A stretch of 64,000 nt of DNA, taken from positions 69,413 through 133,412 of the forward strand of contig NZ_NIWD01000008.1 of assembly GCF_002277025.1 (NCBI RefSeq), in the 5' to 3' direction. Position 1 is the first letter of the stretch; each line of letters begins with the position of its first letter. Both the position numbers and the translations under genes were made by a program. The stretch comes from Sphingopyxis sp. GW247-27LB. Its GTDB lineage: Bacteria; Pseudomonadota; Alphaproteobacteria; Sphingomonadales; Sphingomonadaceae. Shown here one piece after another: positions 32,691-41,505 of the stretch. The notes under the pieces are model-generated. The model ran no database searches. It worked only from the letters and a program-made list of their open reading frames with translations, and had not been told where the DNA came from.

Positions 32691-33518
32691 ATGTCATTCT
32701 ATACGTCGCTTTCGGGCCTCAAGGGCGCCCAGACCGAAATGTCGGTCATTTCGAACAATATCGCCAACGCCGGCTCGATCGGCTTCAAGCGCAGCACCGC
32801 CCAGTTCGGCGACATCTTCGCCTCGTCGCCCAACCAGTCGACGCGCACGGTCGCGGGACAGGGCACGCGCCTCAACGGCATCACCCAGCAGTTCACGCAA
32901 GGATCGTATGAAACGAGCGAAAAGACGCTCGACATGGCGATCGTCGGCGAGGGCTTTTTCGTCGTCAAGGGCGCCCCGCCCTCGAACGCGGTCACCTATT
33001 CGCGCAACGGCGCCTTCACTCCGCTCGAGGACGGCCGCGTCGTCGACACGACGGGCTCGACCCTGCAGCTGCTTCCGGTCGATGCCGACGGCAATGTCAC
33101 CGACCGCACGCTCGGCGCCAGCTTCGACCTGGTGATCCCCAAGGCGTCGCCCGACAATCCCGACGCGGCGCTCGTCAATGTTTCGGTCGGCACCGACGGT
33201 CTGGTCACCGCGACCTTCGCCGACGGGTCGGGCCAAACGCTCGGCAAGGTGGCGATGGCGTCCTTCCCGGCCACCGAAGGGCTGCGCCCGATCGGCGACG
33301 CGCATTGGCAGTCGACCGGCGAGAGCGGCCAACCGGTCATCGATTCGCCGGGCAGCGGCGCGATGGGCGCGGTGCGCTCGGGCGCGATCGAGCGCTCGAA
33401 CGTCGACATCACCGAGGAACTGGTGATGCTGATCGCGGCGCAGCGCAATTTCCAGGCCAATGCCAAGGCGATCGAGGGCGCGTCGCAGCTGACCCAGACC
33501 GTCATCAACATGAACTGA
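32691..33518 (+). CDS. flgE: Flagellar hook protein FlgE (short form)
   Basis: A 275-residue hook protein. The N-terminal MSFYTSLSGLKGAQTEM with SNNIANAGSIGFKR and the C-terminal ELVMLIAAQRNFQANAKAIE helices are canonical. The middle is short: hook proteins are commonly 400 residues or more, so the exposed D2-type domains seem largely missing. Its position between flgD and flgF supports hook and not rod function. It could be mistaken for a rod protein by length alone. Confidence 0.85.
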   Translation: MSFYTSLSGLKGAQTEMSVISNNIANAGSIGFKRSTAQFGDIFASSPNQSTRTVAGQGTRLNGITQQFTQGSYETSEKTLDMAIVGEGFFVVKGAPPSNAVTYSRNGAFTPLEDGRVVDTTGSTLQLLPVDADGNVTDRTLGASFDLVIPKASPDNPDAALVNVSVGTDGLVTATFADGSGQTLGKVAMASFPATEGLRPIGDAHWQSTGESGQPVIDSPGSGAMGAVRSGAIERSNVDITEELVMLIAAQRNFQANAKAIEGASQLTQTVINMN

Positions 33519-33550
33519 TCGGCGTTTCGCCGCCTGCCTGGAGCCAAGTC

Positions 33551-34294
33551 ATGGACCGCGTCATCTATACCAGCCTCACCGCGATGCGGGGCAGCATGGC
33601 CCGGCAGACGGCGATCGCGAACAATCTCGCCAACGTCAACACGCCCGGCTTCCGCGGCGAAATCGCCGAGGCGCAGACGATCTGGCTGCAGGGCAGCGGG
33701 GTCGGCGGGCGCGCGGTGTCGTCGGAGGAAGTGATCGGCGCCGACATGCGTAGCGGCACCATCGCCGCGACCGGGCGCGACCTCGACGTCGCGATGCGCG
33801 GCGACGCGATGCTCGTCGTCCAGGCGCCGAACGGCGAAGAGGGCTACACAAGGCGCGGCGACCTGCAGGTCGCGGCATCGGGCCTCCTCACCACCGGTGA
33901 CGGCCACCCCGTCCAGGGCGCGCAGGGCCCGATCACCATCCCCGCCGCCGACGCGATCAAGATCGACGAAGAGGGGCGCGTCTGGGTCGTGCCCGCGGGC
34001 GGCGACCCCGAGAATCCCCAGCAGGTCGATCGGCTGCGCATCGCCAGCACCGCGGGATCGGACATCGTCAAGGGGCTCGACGGGCTGTTCCGCGTGCGCA
34101 ACGGCGGCATCCTGCCCGACGACCCCGAGGCGCGGCTCGTCACCCGTTCGCTCGAAGGCTCGAACGTCACCGCGACCACCGCGCTCGTCGAGATGATCGA
34201 GGCGAGCAAGAGCTGGGATTCGCAACTCAAGCTGATCGGCGACGCGCGCGACATGGACAGCGCGACCGCCAATCTGATGCAGCTGCCCCGTTAA
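33551..34294 (+). CDS. flgF: Flagellar basal-body rod protein FlgF
   Basis: A 247-residue distal/proximal rod component. It starts MDRVIYTSLTAMRGSMARQT, carries ANNLANVNTPGFRGE, and ends with the axial helix ALVEMIEASKSWDSQLKLIG. The central region contains the FlgF-type YTRRGDLQVAASGLLTTGDG. The ATG at 33551 follows GGAGCCAAG; the frame is open earlier, inside flgE. It precedes flgG by 11 bp. Confidence 0.93.
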   Translation: MDRVIYTSLTAMRGSMARQTAIANNLANVNTPGFRGEIAEAQTIWLQGSGVGGRAVSSEEVIGADMRSGTIAATGRDLDVAMRGDAMLVVQAPNGEEGYTRRGDLQVAASGLLTTGDGHPVQGAQGPITIPAADAIKIDEEGRVWVVPAGGDPENPQQVDRLRIASTAGSDIVKGLDGLFRVRNGGILPDDPEARLVTRSLEGSNVTATTALVEMIEASKSWDSQLKLIGDARDMDSATANLMQLPR

Positions 34295-34305
34295 GGAGAT
34301 AATCA

Positions 34306-35094
34306 ATGAGCTTCGGTGCCTTGCACGTCGCGCGAACCGGCCTGGATGCCCAGAGCTTCCGGATGCAGGTGATCGCGAACAACCTCGCCAACGTGAACAC
34401 CACGGGCTTCAAGCGCGATCGCGCCAATTTCGAGACGCTGTCGTATCAGATGATGACCCAGCCGGGGGCGACCTCGGCCGCCGACAACCGCTACGCGACC
34501 GGGCTCAACCTCGGCACCGGCGTCGAGCTGGCGGGCACGTCGCGCATCGACACGCAGGGGTCGTTCGCGGCCACCGGCAACGCGCTCGACATGGCGATCG
34601 ACGGCGCCGGCTTCTTTCAGGTGCAGATGCCCGATGGGCGCATCGGCTATACCCGCGCGGGCAATTTCGACCGTGCGCCTGACGGCACGATCGTGACGTC
34701 CGACGGCAAGCCGCTGATCCCGCAAATCCAGGTTCCCGAGGATGCGACCGGCCTGTCGGTCGGCGTCGACGGCACCGTCTCGGCGACCGTGCCCGGCCAG
34801 TCCGACGCGGTCGAGCTCGGCCGCATCGAACTCGCGCGCTTCGCCAACCCCGCCGGGATGCAGGCGATCGGCGACAATATGCTCGTCGAAACCGCCGCTT
34901 CGGGCGCGCCGCAGGTCGGCGCCGCGGGCGAAGAGGGGCGCGGGTCCTTGCGCGGCGGGATGCTCGAGGGATCGAACGTCAACGTCGTCGAGGAACTCGT
35001 CGACATGATCGAGACCCAGCGCGCCTATGAGGTCAATTCGAAGATGATCCAGGCCACCGACGAGATGATGAAAAATGCGACGCAGACTCTCTAG
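34306..35094 (+). CDS. flgG: Flagellar distal rod protein FlgG
   Basis: A 262-residue distal rod protein, the normal length. N-terminal ALHVARTGLDAQSFRMQVIA with NNLANVNTTGFKRDR; the FlgG-typical YTRAGNFDRAPDGTIVTSDG and C-terminal ELVDMIETQRAYEVNSKMIQ are present. AAGGAGAT precedes the ATG. Its last 20 bp overlap the start of flgH. Confidence 0.95.
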   Translation: MSFGALHVARTGLDAQSFRMQVIANNLANVNTTGFKRDRANFETLSYQMMTQPGATSAADNRYATGLNLGTGVELAGTSRIDTQGSFAATGNALDMAIDGAGFFQVQMPDGRIGYTRAGNFDRAPDGTIVTSDGKPLIPQIQVPEDATGLSVGVDGTVSATVPGQSDAVELGRIELARFANPAGMQAIGDNMLVETAASGAPQVGAAGEEGRGSLRGGMLEGSNVNVVEELVDMIETQRAYEVNSKMIQATDEMMKNATQTL

Positions 35095-35734
35095 CGCGCT
35101 GATCCTCGCGCTCGCCGCCGCGCCGGTCGGCGCCGCCGCGAAGGACAAGGTTCCCGACGACGCCTTCGCCGCGACCGCGCCCGCCCCGCAGGCGCCGCCG
35201 CCGGCGAACGGCGCGATCTTCCAGGGCGGCTATGTCGCGCTGACCTCGGGCGGCCGCGCCGGGCGGGTCGGCGACATCGTCACCATCCAGCTCGTCGAGC
35301 GCACCATCGCGTCGAAGAGCAACGCCGCGGGCACCCAGCGCGGCGGCAGCCTCGGCCTCACCCCGCCGAGCACCGGCCCGCTCTCGCTGTTCAGCCCGAG
35401 CGACATCGGCATGGGCGGCAGCAACGAATTCAAGGGCAAGGGCGAAGCCTCGCAGTCGAACCAGCTCGCGGGCGAGATCAGCGTGACGATCGCCGAGGTT
35501 TATCCGAACGGCACGATGCTGGTGAAGGGCGAGAAGCTGCTCACCCTCAACCGCGGCGACGAGCGCGTCCAGATTTCGGGCCTGATCCGCGCGATCGACA
35601 TCGGCCCCGACAACCGCGTCGCGTCGACGCGCGTGGCCGATGCCAACATCCGTTACGTCGGCAAGGGCGAGATCGCCCGCGCCAGCCGCCAGGGCTGGCT
35701 GCAGCGATTCTTCTCCGTCATCAGCCCCTTCTGA
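35075..35734 (+). CDS. flgH: Flagellar L-ring protein FlgH, no lipobox cysteine
   Basis: A 219-residue L-ring protein with the family signatures GGRAGRVGDIVTIQLVE, NEFKGKGEASQSNQLAGEIS and the C-terminal ISGLIRAIDIGPDNRVASTR. FlgH is normally a lipoprotein, but here the signal region is ALILALAAAPVGAAAKDK and the protein contains no Cys at all. It is therefore probably cleaved by signal peptidase I and not lipidated. The start overlaps flgG by 20 bp, and flgI follows. Confidence 0.92.
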   Translation: MRRRLSSALILALAAAPVGAAAKDKVPDDAFAATAPAPQAPPPANGAIFQGGYVALTSGGRAGRVGDIVTIQLVERTIASKSNAAGTQRGGSLGLTPPSTGPLSLFSPSDIGMGGSNEFKGKGEASQSNQLAGEISVTIAEVYPNGTMLVKGEKLLTLNRGDERVQISGLIRAIDIGPDNRVASTRVADANIRYVGKGEIARASRQGWLQRFFSVISPF

Positions 35735-35754
35735 CGCTTTCAAGGATCCCTATC

Positions 35755-36867
35755 GTGACCCAGCGTTCCTTTCTTCTCGCCTTCCTCGCCCTGCTGGTCG
35801 CCAGCCTCGGCCTCGCCGCGCCCGTATCGGCGGCGCGGATCAAGGACATGGGCCAGTTCCAGGGCATGCGCACGAACCAGCTCACCGGCTATGGCATCGT
35901 CGTCGGGCTCGCGGGCACCGGCGACGACAGCCTCGACTATGCGACGCTCGGCATGAAGGGCGCGGTGTCGCGCTTTGGGCTGACCTTGCCGCCGGGGGTC
36001 AATCCCGCGCTCAAGAATGCCGCCGCGGTGATGATCACCGCCGAGCTGCCGGCGTTCGCGAAGCCCGGTCAGCGCCTCGACATCACCGTCTCGGCGATCG
36101 GCAAGGCGAAGAGCCTGCGCGGCGGCACCCTCGTGCTCGCGCCGCTCTATGGCGCCGACGGACAGATCTACGCGATGGCGCAGGGCAATCTCGTCATCGG
36201 CGGGCTCGGCGTCGACGCCGCCGACGGGTCGAAGCTGACCGTCAACGTGCCGTCGAGCGGCCGCATCGCGAACGGCGCGACGATCGAGCGCGCGGTCGAC
36301 ACCGGCTTCGCCTATGGCGACCGGCTGGTCTTCAACCTCCATCAGTTCGACGCGACCAACGCGAAGCGCGTCACCGACGCGATCAACGGCGCGCTCGGCC
36401 CGGGGGCCGCGACGATGGTCGACGGCGCGAGCATTTCGATCCGCGCCGGGGGCAGCGGCGACGACCGCATGCGGCTCGTCTCGCTGGTCGAAAATCTCGA
36501 CGTCGTGCGCGCCGAGCCGCCCGCGAAGGTCATCGTCAACGCGCGCACCGGCACCGTCGTGATCAACGGCGCGGTTCGTGTCGGCACCGCCGCGGTCACC
36601 CAGGGCAAGCTCACCGTGTCGATCAAGGAATCGCCGATGGTCGTGCAGCCCGCGCCGTTCAGCCGCGGCGAAACCGCGGTCGAACAGTCGAGCGATATCA
36701 GCGCGACCGAGGAGTATCGTCCGGCCTTTCTGATGAAGCCGACCGCCTCGCTCGCCGAACTCGTCGATGCGATCAACCGCATGGGCGTGCCGCCGGGCGA
36801 CCTTGTCGCGATCCTCGAAGCGCTGTCCCAGGCGGGCGCGCTCACAGCCGAACTGGTGATCATATGA
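35755..36867 (+). CDS. flgI: Flagellar P-ring protein FlgI
   Basis: A 370-residue periplasmic ring protein. It begins at a GTG with AAGGA 8 bp upstream, then a signal peptide ending near PVSAARIKD. Hallmark sequences are GQFQGMRTNQLTGYGIVVGL, GTGDDSLDYATLGMKG and the C-terminal INRMGVPPGDLVAILEALSQ with AGALTAELVII. It overlaps flgJ by ATGA. It assembles around the rod in peptidoglycan with help from FlgA. Confidence 0.95.
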   Translation: MTQRSFLLAFLALLVASLGLAAPVSAARIKDMGQFQGMRTNQLTGYGIVVGLAGTGDDSLDYATLGMKGAVSRFGLTLPPGVNPALKNAAAVMITAELPAFAKPGQRLDITVSAIGKAKSLRGGTLVLAPLYGADGQIYAMAQGNLVIGGLGVDAADGSKLTVNVPSSGRIANGATIERAVDTGFAYGDRLVFNLHQFDATNAKRVTDAINGALGPGAATMVDGASISIRAGGSGDDRMRLVSLVENLDVVRAEPPAKVIVNARTGTVVINGAVRVGTAAVTQGKLTVSIKESPMVVQPAPFSRGETAVEQSSDISATEEYRPAFLMKPTASLAELVDAINRMGVPPGDLVAILEALSQAGALTAELVII

Positions 36868-37202
36868 TGACGTCTCTTTCCACGCCCGCTGCCAACGCCC
36901 GGGTGCCCGCGGCGGCGACGCCGACGCTGGCCGGCGGCGGCGGCGACGGCCTGCGCAAGGCGGCCGAGGCCTTCGAAGCGGTGATCCTGCGCCAGCTGAT
37001 GGCGTCGATGCGCCAGGCGAAGCTCGGCGACGACATCTTCGGGTCGAGCGCGACCGACAATTTCCGCGAAATGGCCGACGCGCGCACCGCCGACTCGATC
37101 GCGTCGATGCGCCAGTTCGGCATCGCCTCGATGGTCGAGGGGCAGTTCCGCGCCCGCGTCGCGGCGAGCGGCGGGACCGGCTCCGGCGGAGGCGTGCAAT
37201 GA
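36864..37202 (+). CDS. flgJ: Rod-binding protein FlgJ (N-terminal domain only)
   Basis: A 112-residue protein with only the rod-binding/capping domain: LRKAAEAFEAVILRQLMASM, FREMADARTADSIASM, FGIASMVEGQFRARV. The C-terminal muramidase domain of enterobacterial FlgJ is absent. That function probably comes from the SLT protein at 29177-30004. ATGA overlaps link it to flgI before and flgK after. Confidence 0.92.
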   Translation: MMTSLSTPAANARVPAAATPTLAGGGGDGLRKAAEAFEAVILRQLMASMRQAKLGDDIFGSSATDNFREMADARTADSIASMRQFGIASMVEGQFRARVAASGGTGSGGGVQ

Positions 37203-38527
37203 GCGACCTGCTCGGCATCGGCGCCAGCGGGCTGCGCGCCTATTCGGCCGCGCTCGCGACGATCGGCGACAATATCGCCAACGCGCAGTCGCCGGGCTAT
37301 GCGCGGCGCACGCTGCAACTGCGCGGCGCGCAGTCGGCCGGCGACACGCCGTTCGTCCGCGCCAACATCAACCCGGGCGGGGTCGACATCAATGGCATCA
37401 GCCGCTCGGTCGACGCGTGGCTGATCGACGACGCGCGCATCTCGTCGGGCGGCGCCGAACGCGCGTCGACGCGGCTCGCGTGGATGGACCGCGTCGAGGG
37501 CGCGCTCAGCGACGAGACCAACGGCATCGCCTCGGGGCTGACCAGCCTCTTCACCACCGCCGACCAGCTCACCGCCGATCCCGCCAACCGCACGCTGCGC
37601 AGCCAGTTCCTCCAGGCGGCCGACGACGTCGCCTCGGGCTTTCGCACCGCGGCGGGTCAGCTTTCGGATATGGCGGACGGCATAGCGGGCGCCGCGACCG
37701 GCGCCGCCGATCAGTTCAACGCCGATCTGAAGGCGCTCGAATCGATCAACGTCGGGCTTCGCAAGGCGCGCCCCGGCTCGACCGGCGAGGCGACCTTGCT
37801 CGACGAGCGCGATCGGCTGATCGACCAGCTTTCGGCGCAGGGCGGGGTCAGCGCGAGCTTCGACGATCGCGGCGCGGCAACATTGCGTGCGACCGCGAGC
37901 GGCGACGTGCTTGTCGGCGGCGGCGAGGTCCATCCGATTTCGGTAACCACCGGCGCCGACGGCCGTCTATCGTTCAGCATCGAAGGCGGCGCGCCGTTCG
38001 ACACCGCCACGGGATCGCTCGGGGGGCTGGTCGAAGCATCGAACCATGTCGCCGACCAGCGCGCGGCGCTCGATGCGATGGCGGCCGATTTCGCGGGGCA
38101 GCTCAACGCCGCGCACCAGGCGGGGATCGATGCGAACGGCAATCCCGGCGCGGCGCTTTTCACTGGCGCCACCGCCGCGACGCTCACCGCAGCGGCGCTG
38201 AGCCCCGATCAGGTCGCGGCCGCCGACGCGTCGGGCAGCAACGGCAATATGCTCGCGCTCGGCGCGATGCGGGGAGCGAACGACCCCGAAGCGAAATGGT
38301 CGGGGATGATCGCCTCGCAGGCGCAGGCGACCGCCTCGGCGCGCGCGCAGGATGCCGCCGCGACGACGCGCGCCGATGCGGCGAGCGCCGCGCGCTCGGC
38401 GGTCAGCGAGATCGACCTCGACCGCGAGGCGGGCGATCTCTTGCGCTTCCAGCAGGCCTATTCGGCCGCCGCGCGGACGATCCAGGTCGCGCGCGAAACC
38501 ATGCAGACCCTGCTGAACGCGGTCTAG
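37199..38527 (+). CDS. flgK: Hook-filament junction protein FlgK (HAP1)
   Basis: A 442-residue hook-associated protein. N-terminal IGASGLRAYSAALATIGDNI with ANAQSPGYARRTLQLRG; C-terminal EIDLDREAGDLLRFQQAYSA and ARTIQVARETMQTLLNAV. Length is on the short side for FlgK. It starts in an ATGA overlap with flgJ. A palindromic repeat (38552-38632) separates it from flgL. Confidence 0.93.
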   Translation: MSDLLGIGASGLRAYSAALATIGDNIANAQSPGYARRTLQLRGAQSAGDTPFVRANINPGGVDINGISRSVDAWLIDDARISSGGAERASTRLAWMDRVEGALSDETNGIASGLTSLFTTADQLTADPANRTLRSQFLQAADDVASGFRTAAGQLSDMADGIAGAATGAADQFNADLKALESINVGLRKARPGSTGEATLLDERDRLIDQLSAQGGVSASFDDRGAATLRATASGDVLVGGGEVHPISVTTGADGRLSFSIEGGAPFDTATGSLGGLVEASNHVADQRAALDAMAADFAGQLNAAHQAGIDANGNPGAALFTGATAATLTAAALSPDQVAAADASGSNGNMLALGAMRGANDPEAKWSGMIASQAQATASARAQDAAATTRADAASAARSAVSEIDLDREAGDLLRFQQAYSAAARTIQVARETMQTLLNAV

Positions 38528-38551
38528 CGCATGCTCGAACTTTCTTCTCTC

Positions 38552-38632
38552 GTCATTGCGAGGGCCGCAGGCCCGCGGCAATCCAGTGCGGCTCTGCACC
38601 GCTCTGGATTGCTTCGCTTCGCTCGCAATGAC
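38552..38632. repeat. Intergenic palindromic repeat, copy 1
   Basis: Begins GTCATTGCGAGG and ends CTCGCAATGAC, with inner arms GCAATCCAG and CTGGATTGC. It lies between flgK and flgL inside the operon and shares its ends and internal GCAATC/GATTGC with copy 2 (42719-42820). It would form a long RNA hairpin. Confidence 0.8.
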
Positions 38633-38676
38633 GGATTCCATTTTCGCGACGTTTTCGATTCAGGAGCCAGCGCACC

Positions 38677-39507
38677 ATGATCAACGCCACCGGCAATCGC
38701 ATGACGCGCGAAATCGCGCGCCAGACGCAGCTCGCCGACCGGATCGATCAGCTTCAGATCCAGGTCTCGACCGGCAAGCGGCTCCAGCGTGCCTCGGACG
38801 ATCCTGTCGCCGCGCGCCGTATCGCGACGATCGGCACCGCGCAGGCGAGCGCGACGACCTGGGCCGCCAATGTCGCGACCGCGAGCGCGCAGGTGTCGCA
38901 GGCCGACGCCGCGCTGGGATCGGTGAGCAATCTGCTCGTCCGTGCGCGCGAACTCGCGCTCTCGGCCGCGAACGGAACGATGAACGCTTCGGACCGCGCG
39001 AGCGTCGCCGCCGAACTCGCGGGGATAGCCGACGAAATCGACGGGCTCGCCGCGAGCCGCGACGCGAACGGCGAGGCGCTGTTCGCGTCGGGCACCGCGA
39101 AGATCGTGCGCTTCGACGCCGACGTCAGCTTCGCGCCCGTGCCCTCGGCGGCGGACGCTTTCGTCGTCGGCGGCAACCCGCTCTCGACCGGACTGCGCGA
39201 CGCCGCCGCGGCGATCGCGGCGGCGGATACGGCGGGAATCAACGCCGCGCTCGATACGCTGGCGGCCAGCATCTCGCACGTCGCCGACCAGCGCGCGGCG
39301 ATGGGCCTGTCGGCCGGCCGGCTCGAGCGTATCGGCGACGGGCTCGCCGCGCGCGGTATCGCGCTCGCCGACGAACGCTCGGCGGCCGAAGACACCGACA
39401 TGCACGTCGCGATCGCCCAGCTCAACGCCACCACCTTGACGCTCGAGGCGGCGCAGGCGTCCTTCGCGCGCATCAACCGCCAGACCTTGTTCGATATTTT
39501 GGGCTGA
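38677..39507 (+). CDS. flgL: Hook-filament junction protein FlgL (HAP3)
   Basis: A 276-residue flagellin-like protein. The N-terminal QLADRIDQLQIQVSTGKRLQ with RASDDPVAARRI and the C-terminal AEDTDMHVAIAQLNATTLTL, ASFARINRQTLFDILG fit FlgL. AGGAGCC sits upstream of the ATG. It is the last gene of the flgB-L run, 149 bp after flgK because of the inserted repeat. motA follows under its own promoter. Confidence 0.92.
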   Translation: MINATGNRMTREIARQTQLADRIDQLQIQVSTGKRLQRASDDPVAARRIATIGTAQASATTWAANVATASAQVSQADAALGSVSNLLVRARELALSAANGTMNASDRASVAAELAGIADEIDGLAASRDANGEALFASGTAKIVRFDADVSFAPVPSAADAFVVGGNPLSTGLRDAAAAIAAADTAGINAALDTLAASISHVADQRAAMGLSAGRLERIGDGLAARGIALADERSAAEDTDMHVAIAQLNATTLTLEAAQASFARINRQTLFDILG

Positions 39508-39513
39508 TCGCGC

Positions 39514-39540
39514 TCAATGTTTCGCGCGCGCCGCCGTTAA
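39514..39540 (+). promoter_or_regulatory. Sigma-28 promoter of motAB
   Basis: TCAA (39514-39517), 15-bp spacer, GCCGTTAA (39533-39540), 58 bp upstream of motA. The -10 and spacing equal those of the flgM, fliD and flagellin promoters; the -35 has one change. Confidence 0.7.
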
Positions 39541-39598
39541 TCATCGAAACGCCCGCCTGTTTTTCCGGGGTCCGGACCCCGATTGGAGTGAAGCCCGC

Positions 39599-40462
39599 AT
39601 GTTTCCCGTCGTCGGCATCGTCGTTCTGATCCTGCTGGTCTTCGGGGGCTTCGCGCTGACCGGGGGCAATCTCGAACCCGTGCTCCACGCGCTGCCGCAC
39701 GAGATGCTGATCATCGGCGGCGCCGCGGTCGGTTCGCTGATCATCGGCAATTCGGGCCGCGAGCTGAAAGCGCTCGGCGGCGGACTCGGCAAGGTGTTCA
39801 AGGGGCCGACATACAAGAAGGCCGATTATCTCGACTGCATCCTGCTCGTCTCGACGCTGATGAAGATGATGCGCACCGAGGGACCCGTCGCGGTCGAGCC
39901 GCATATCGAGGATCCGGCGAACTCGCCGATCTTCCAGCAATATCCGAAGCTCCTGAAGGACCAGACGCTCGTCCATCTGATCTGCGACACGCTGCGCCTC
40001 GTCGTCGTCTCGTCGGGCACGCTCGACCCGCACGCGGTCGAGGAGGTGATGGACAATGCGGTGAAGAATCACCACCATCATGCGATCAAGCCTGCCGACG
40101 GCCTCCAGAGCCTCGCCGACGCGCTCCCCGCGCTCGGCATCGTCGCGGCGGTGCTCGGGGTCGTCAAGACGATGGGCTCGATCGACAAGCCGCCCGAGAT
40201 ATTGGGCGCGATGATCGGATCGGCGCTCGTCGGCACCTTTCTGGGCGTGCTGCTCGCCTATGGCCTCGTCGGCCCGTTCGCGGCGCGCGCGCGCGCGGTG
40301 ATCGAAAGCGACGCCGCCATCTATCATACGGTGAAGCAGCTGATCATCGCCTCGCTCCACGGCCATCCGCAGCCACTGGTGATCGAGGCGGCGCGCTCGG
40401 GGGTCGACCATAGCAACCAGCCGAGCTTCGCCGAGGTCTTCGACGGAATGCGGGGCCGCTGA
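39599..40462 (+). CDS. motA: Flagellar motor stator protein MotA
   Basis: A 287-residue stator subunit with four hydrophobic helices: PVVGIVVLILLVFGGFAL, EMLIIGGAAVGSLIIG, and the C-terminal pair GIVAAVLGVVKTMG and IGSALVGTFLGVLLAYGLVG. The cytoplasmic loop between helices 2 and 3 holds the charged residues expected to contact FliG. It overlaps motB by one base (TGATG). It has its own sigma-28 promoter, so motor torque genes are late genes here. Confidence 0.94.
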   Translation: MFPVVGIVVLILLVFGGFALTGGNLEPVLHALPHEMLIIGGAAVGSLIIGNSGRELKALGGGLGKVFKGPTYKKADYLDCILLVSTLMKMMRTEGPVAVEPHIEDPANSPIFQQYPKLLKDQTLVHLICDTLRLVVVSSGTLDPHAVEEVMDNAVKNHHHHAIKPADGLQSLADALPALGIVAAVLGVVKTMGSIDKPPEILGAMIGSALVGTFLGVLLAYGLVGPFAARARAVIESDAAIYHTVKQLIIASLHGHPQPLVIEAARSGVDHSNQPSFAEVFDGMRGR

Positions 40463-41322
40463 TGGCGGCGCGTCCCAATACCCCGCTGCGCCCGATCATC
40501 GTCAAGAAGGTGGTGGAGACCGGCCACGCCGCGCATCATGGCGGGGCGTGGAAGGTCGCCTATGCCGACTTCGTCACCGCGATGATGGCCTTTTTCCTCC
40601 TGATGTGGCTGCTCGGCGCGACGACCGAAAAGCAGCGCAAAGCGCTCGCCGACTATTTCGCGCCGACGATCGTCCAGGCGAAGCAGGACACCGCGGGCTC
40701 GACCGGCCTGTTCGGCGGCGACTCGCTCGTCGATGTCGACAAATATCCGCACGAGGCGGGCCAGACGGGCACCAAGGCGATGACGATCCCGCGCGACGCG
40801 ACCGGCGGCCCGCGCGAGGCGATGGGGCGCCAGAGCGAGCGCGCCAAGTTCCAGCAGCTCGCCAAGGCGTTGATGCGCGAAGTGCAGGCGAAGGCCGAGC
40901 TGCGCCGGCTGGCGCGGAACATCCGCTTCACCGAAACGCGCGAGGGGCTGCGCATCGACATCGTCGACGACGCCGACTTCTCGATGTTCGTGCTCGGCAC
41001 CAACCAGCTCACCCCCGACGCCTCGCGCCTCTTCGCTCAGATCGCCGAGCTGGTGGCGGGGATACCGAACCAGCTGATGATCCGCGGCCACACCGACGCC
41101 GCGCCCTGGTCGGCGAAGTCGGGCACCAACAACTGGCGCCTCTCGGTCGAGCGCGCCGAGGTGACGCGCCAGTATCTCGAGTATCGCGGCATCGCCTCGA
41201 ACCGCTTTTCGCGCATCGAGGGGGTCGCCGATCGCGAACCCTATGTGCCGTCGAACCGATTCGATCCGCGCAACCGCCGCATCTCGATCACCCTCGGCTG
41301 GGGTGTCGCCGCCGAGGATTAG
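40462..41322 (+). CDS. motB: Flagellar motor stator protein MotB
   Basis: A 286-residue stator subunit. One N-terminal transmembrane helix contains the proton-carrying Asp in AYADFVTAMMAFFLLMWLL; the periplasmic C-terminal OmpA-like domain binds peptidoglycan (IRGHTDAAPWSAKSGTNNWR, RAEVTRQYLEYRGI, NRRISITLG). A presence of Asp in the channel segment suggests a proton-driven motor. It is translationally coupled to motA. Confidence 0.94.
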   Translation: MAARPNTPLRPIIVKKVVETGHAAHHGGAWKVAYADFVTAMMAFFLLMWLLGATTEKQRKALADYFAPTIVQAKQDTAGSTGLFGGDSLVDVDKYPHEAGQTGTKAMTIPRDATGGPREAMGRQSERAKFQQLAKALMREVQAKAELRRLARNIRFTETREGLRIDIVDDADFSMFVLGTNQLTPDASRLFAQIAELVAGIPNQLMIRGHTDAAPWSAKSGTNNWRLSVERAEVTRQYLEYRGIASNRFSRIEGVADREPYVPSNRFDPRNRRISITLGWGVAAED

Positions 41323-41371
41323 CGCCACTTTGGCACCATCTTGAAATCTTAACGACGAACTTCCGAGGTAA

Positions 41372-41441
41372 TTACTACCATTATGGTAATAACCATTTGT
41401 TTTGAACGGGTTGGTGCATTTCGGTAAAGATGTTGTTTACC
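41372..41441. promoter_or_regulatory. AT-rich upstream region of the activator gene with CtrA-like ACCAT repeats
   Basis: Contains a 21-bp palindrome (41372-41392, TTACTACCATTATGGTAATAA with one mismatch pair), then ATAACCAT and, with GGTAAA/TTTACC arms at 41423-41441, TTTACCAT. ATAACCAT and TTTACCAT each differ by one base from the CtrA motif TTAACCAT. The AT-richness stands out from its surroundings. Confidence 0.4.
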
Positions 41442-41505
41442 ATTTTCCTCAATTCATCGCTCCATCGAAGGGGGCGCCGCCGAAAGGGGCGCGGTGGAGA
41501 TGAAC

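Noticed and set aside
41331-41346. TGGCAC-CATC-TTGAAA as a sigma-54 promoter for the activator gene
   Set aside because: The -12 GC pair is missing and the spacing is one base short, unlike the four good sites.
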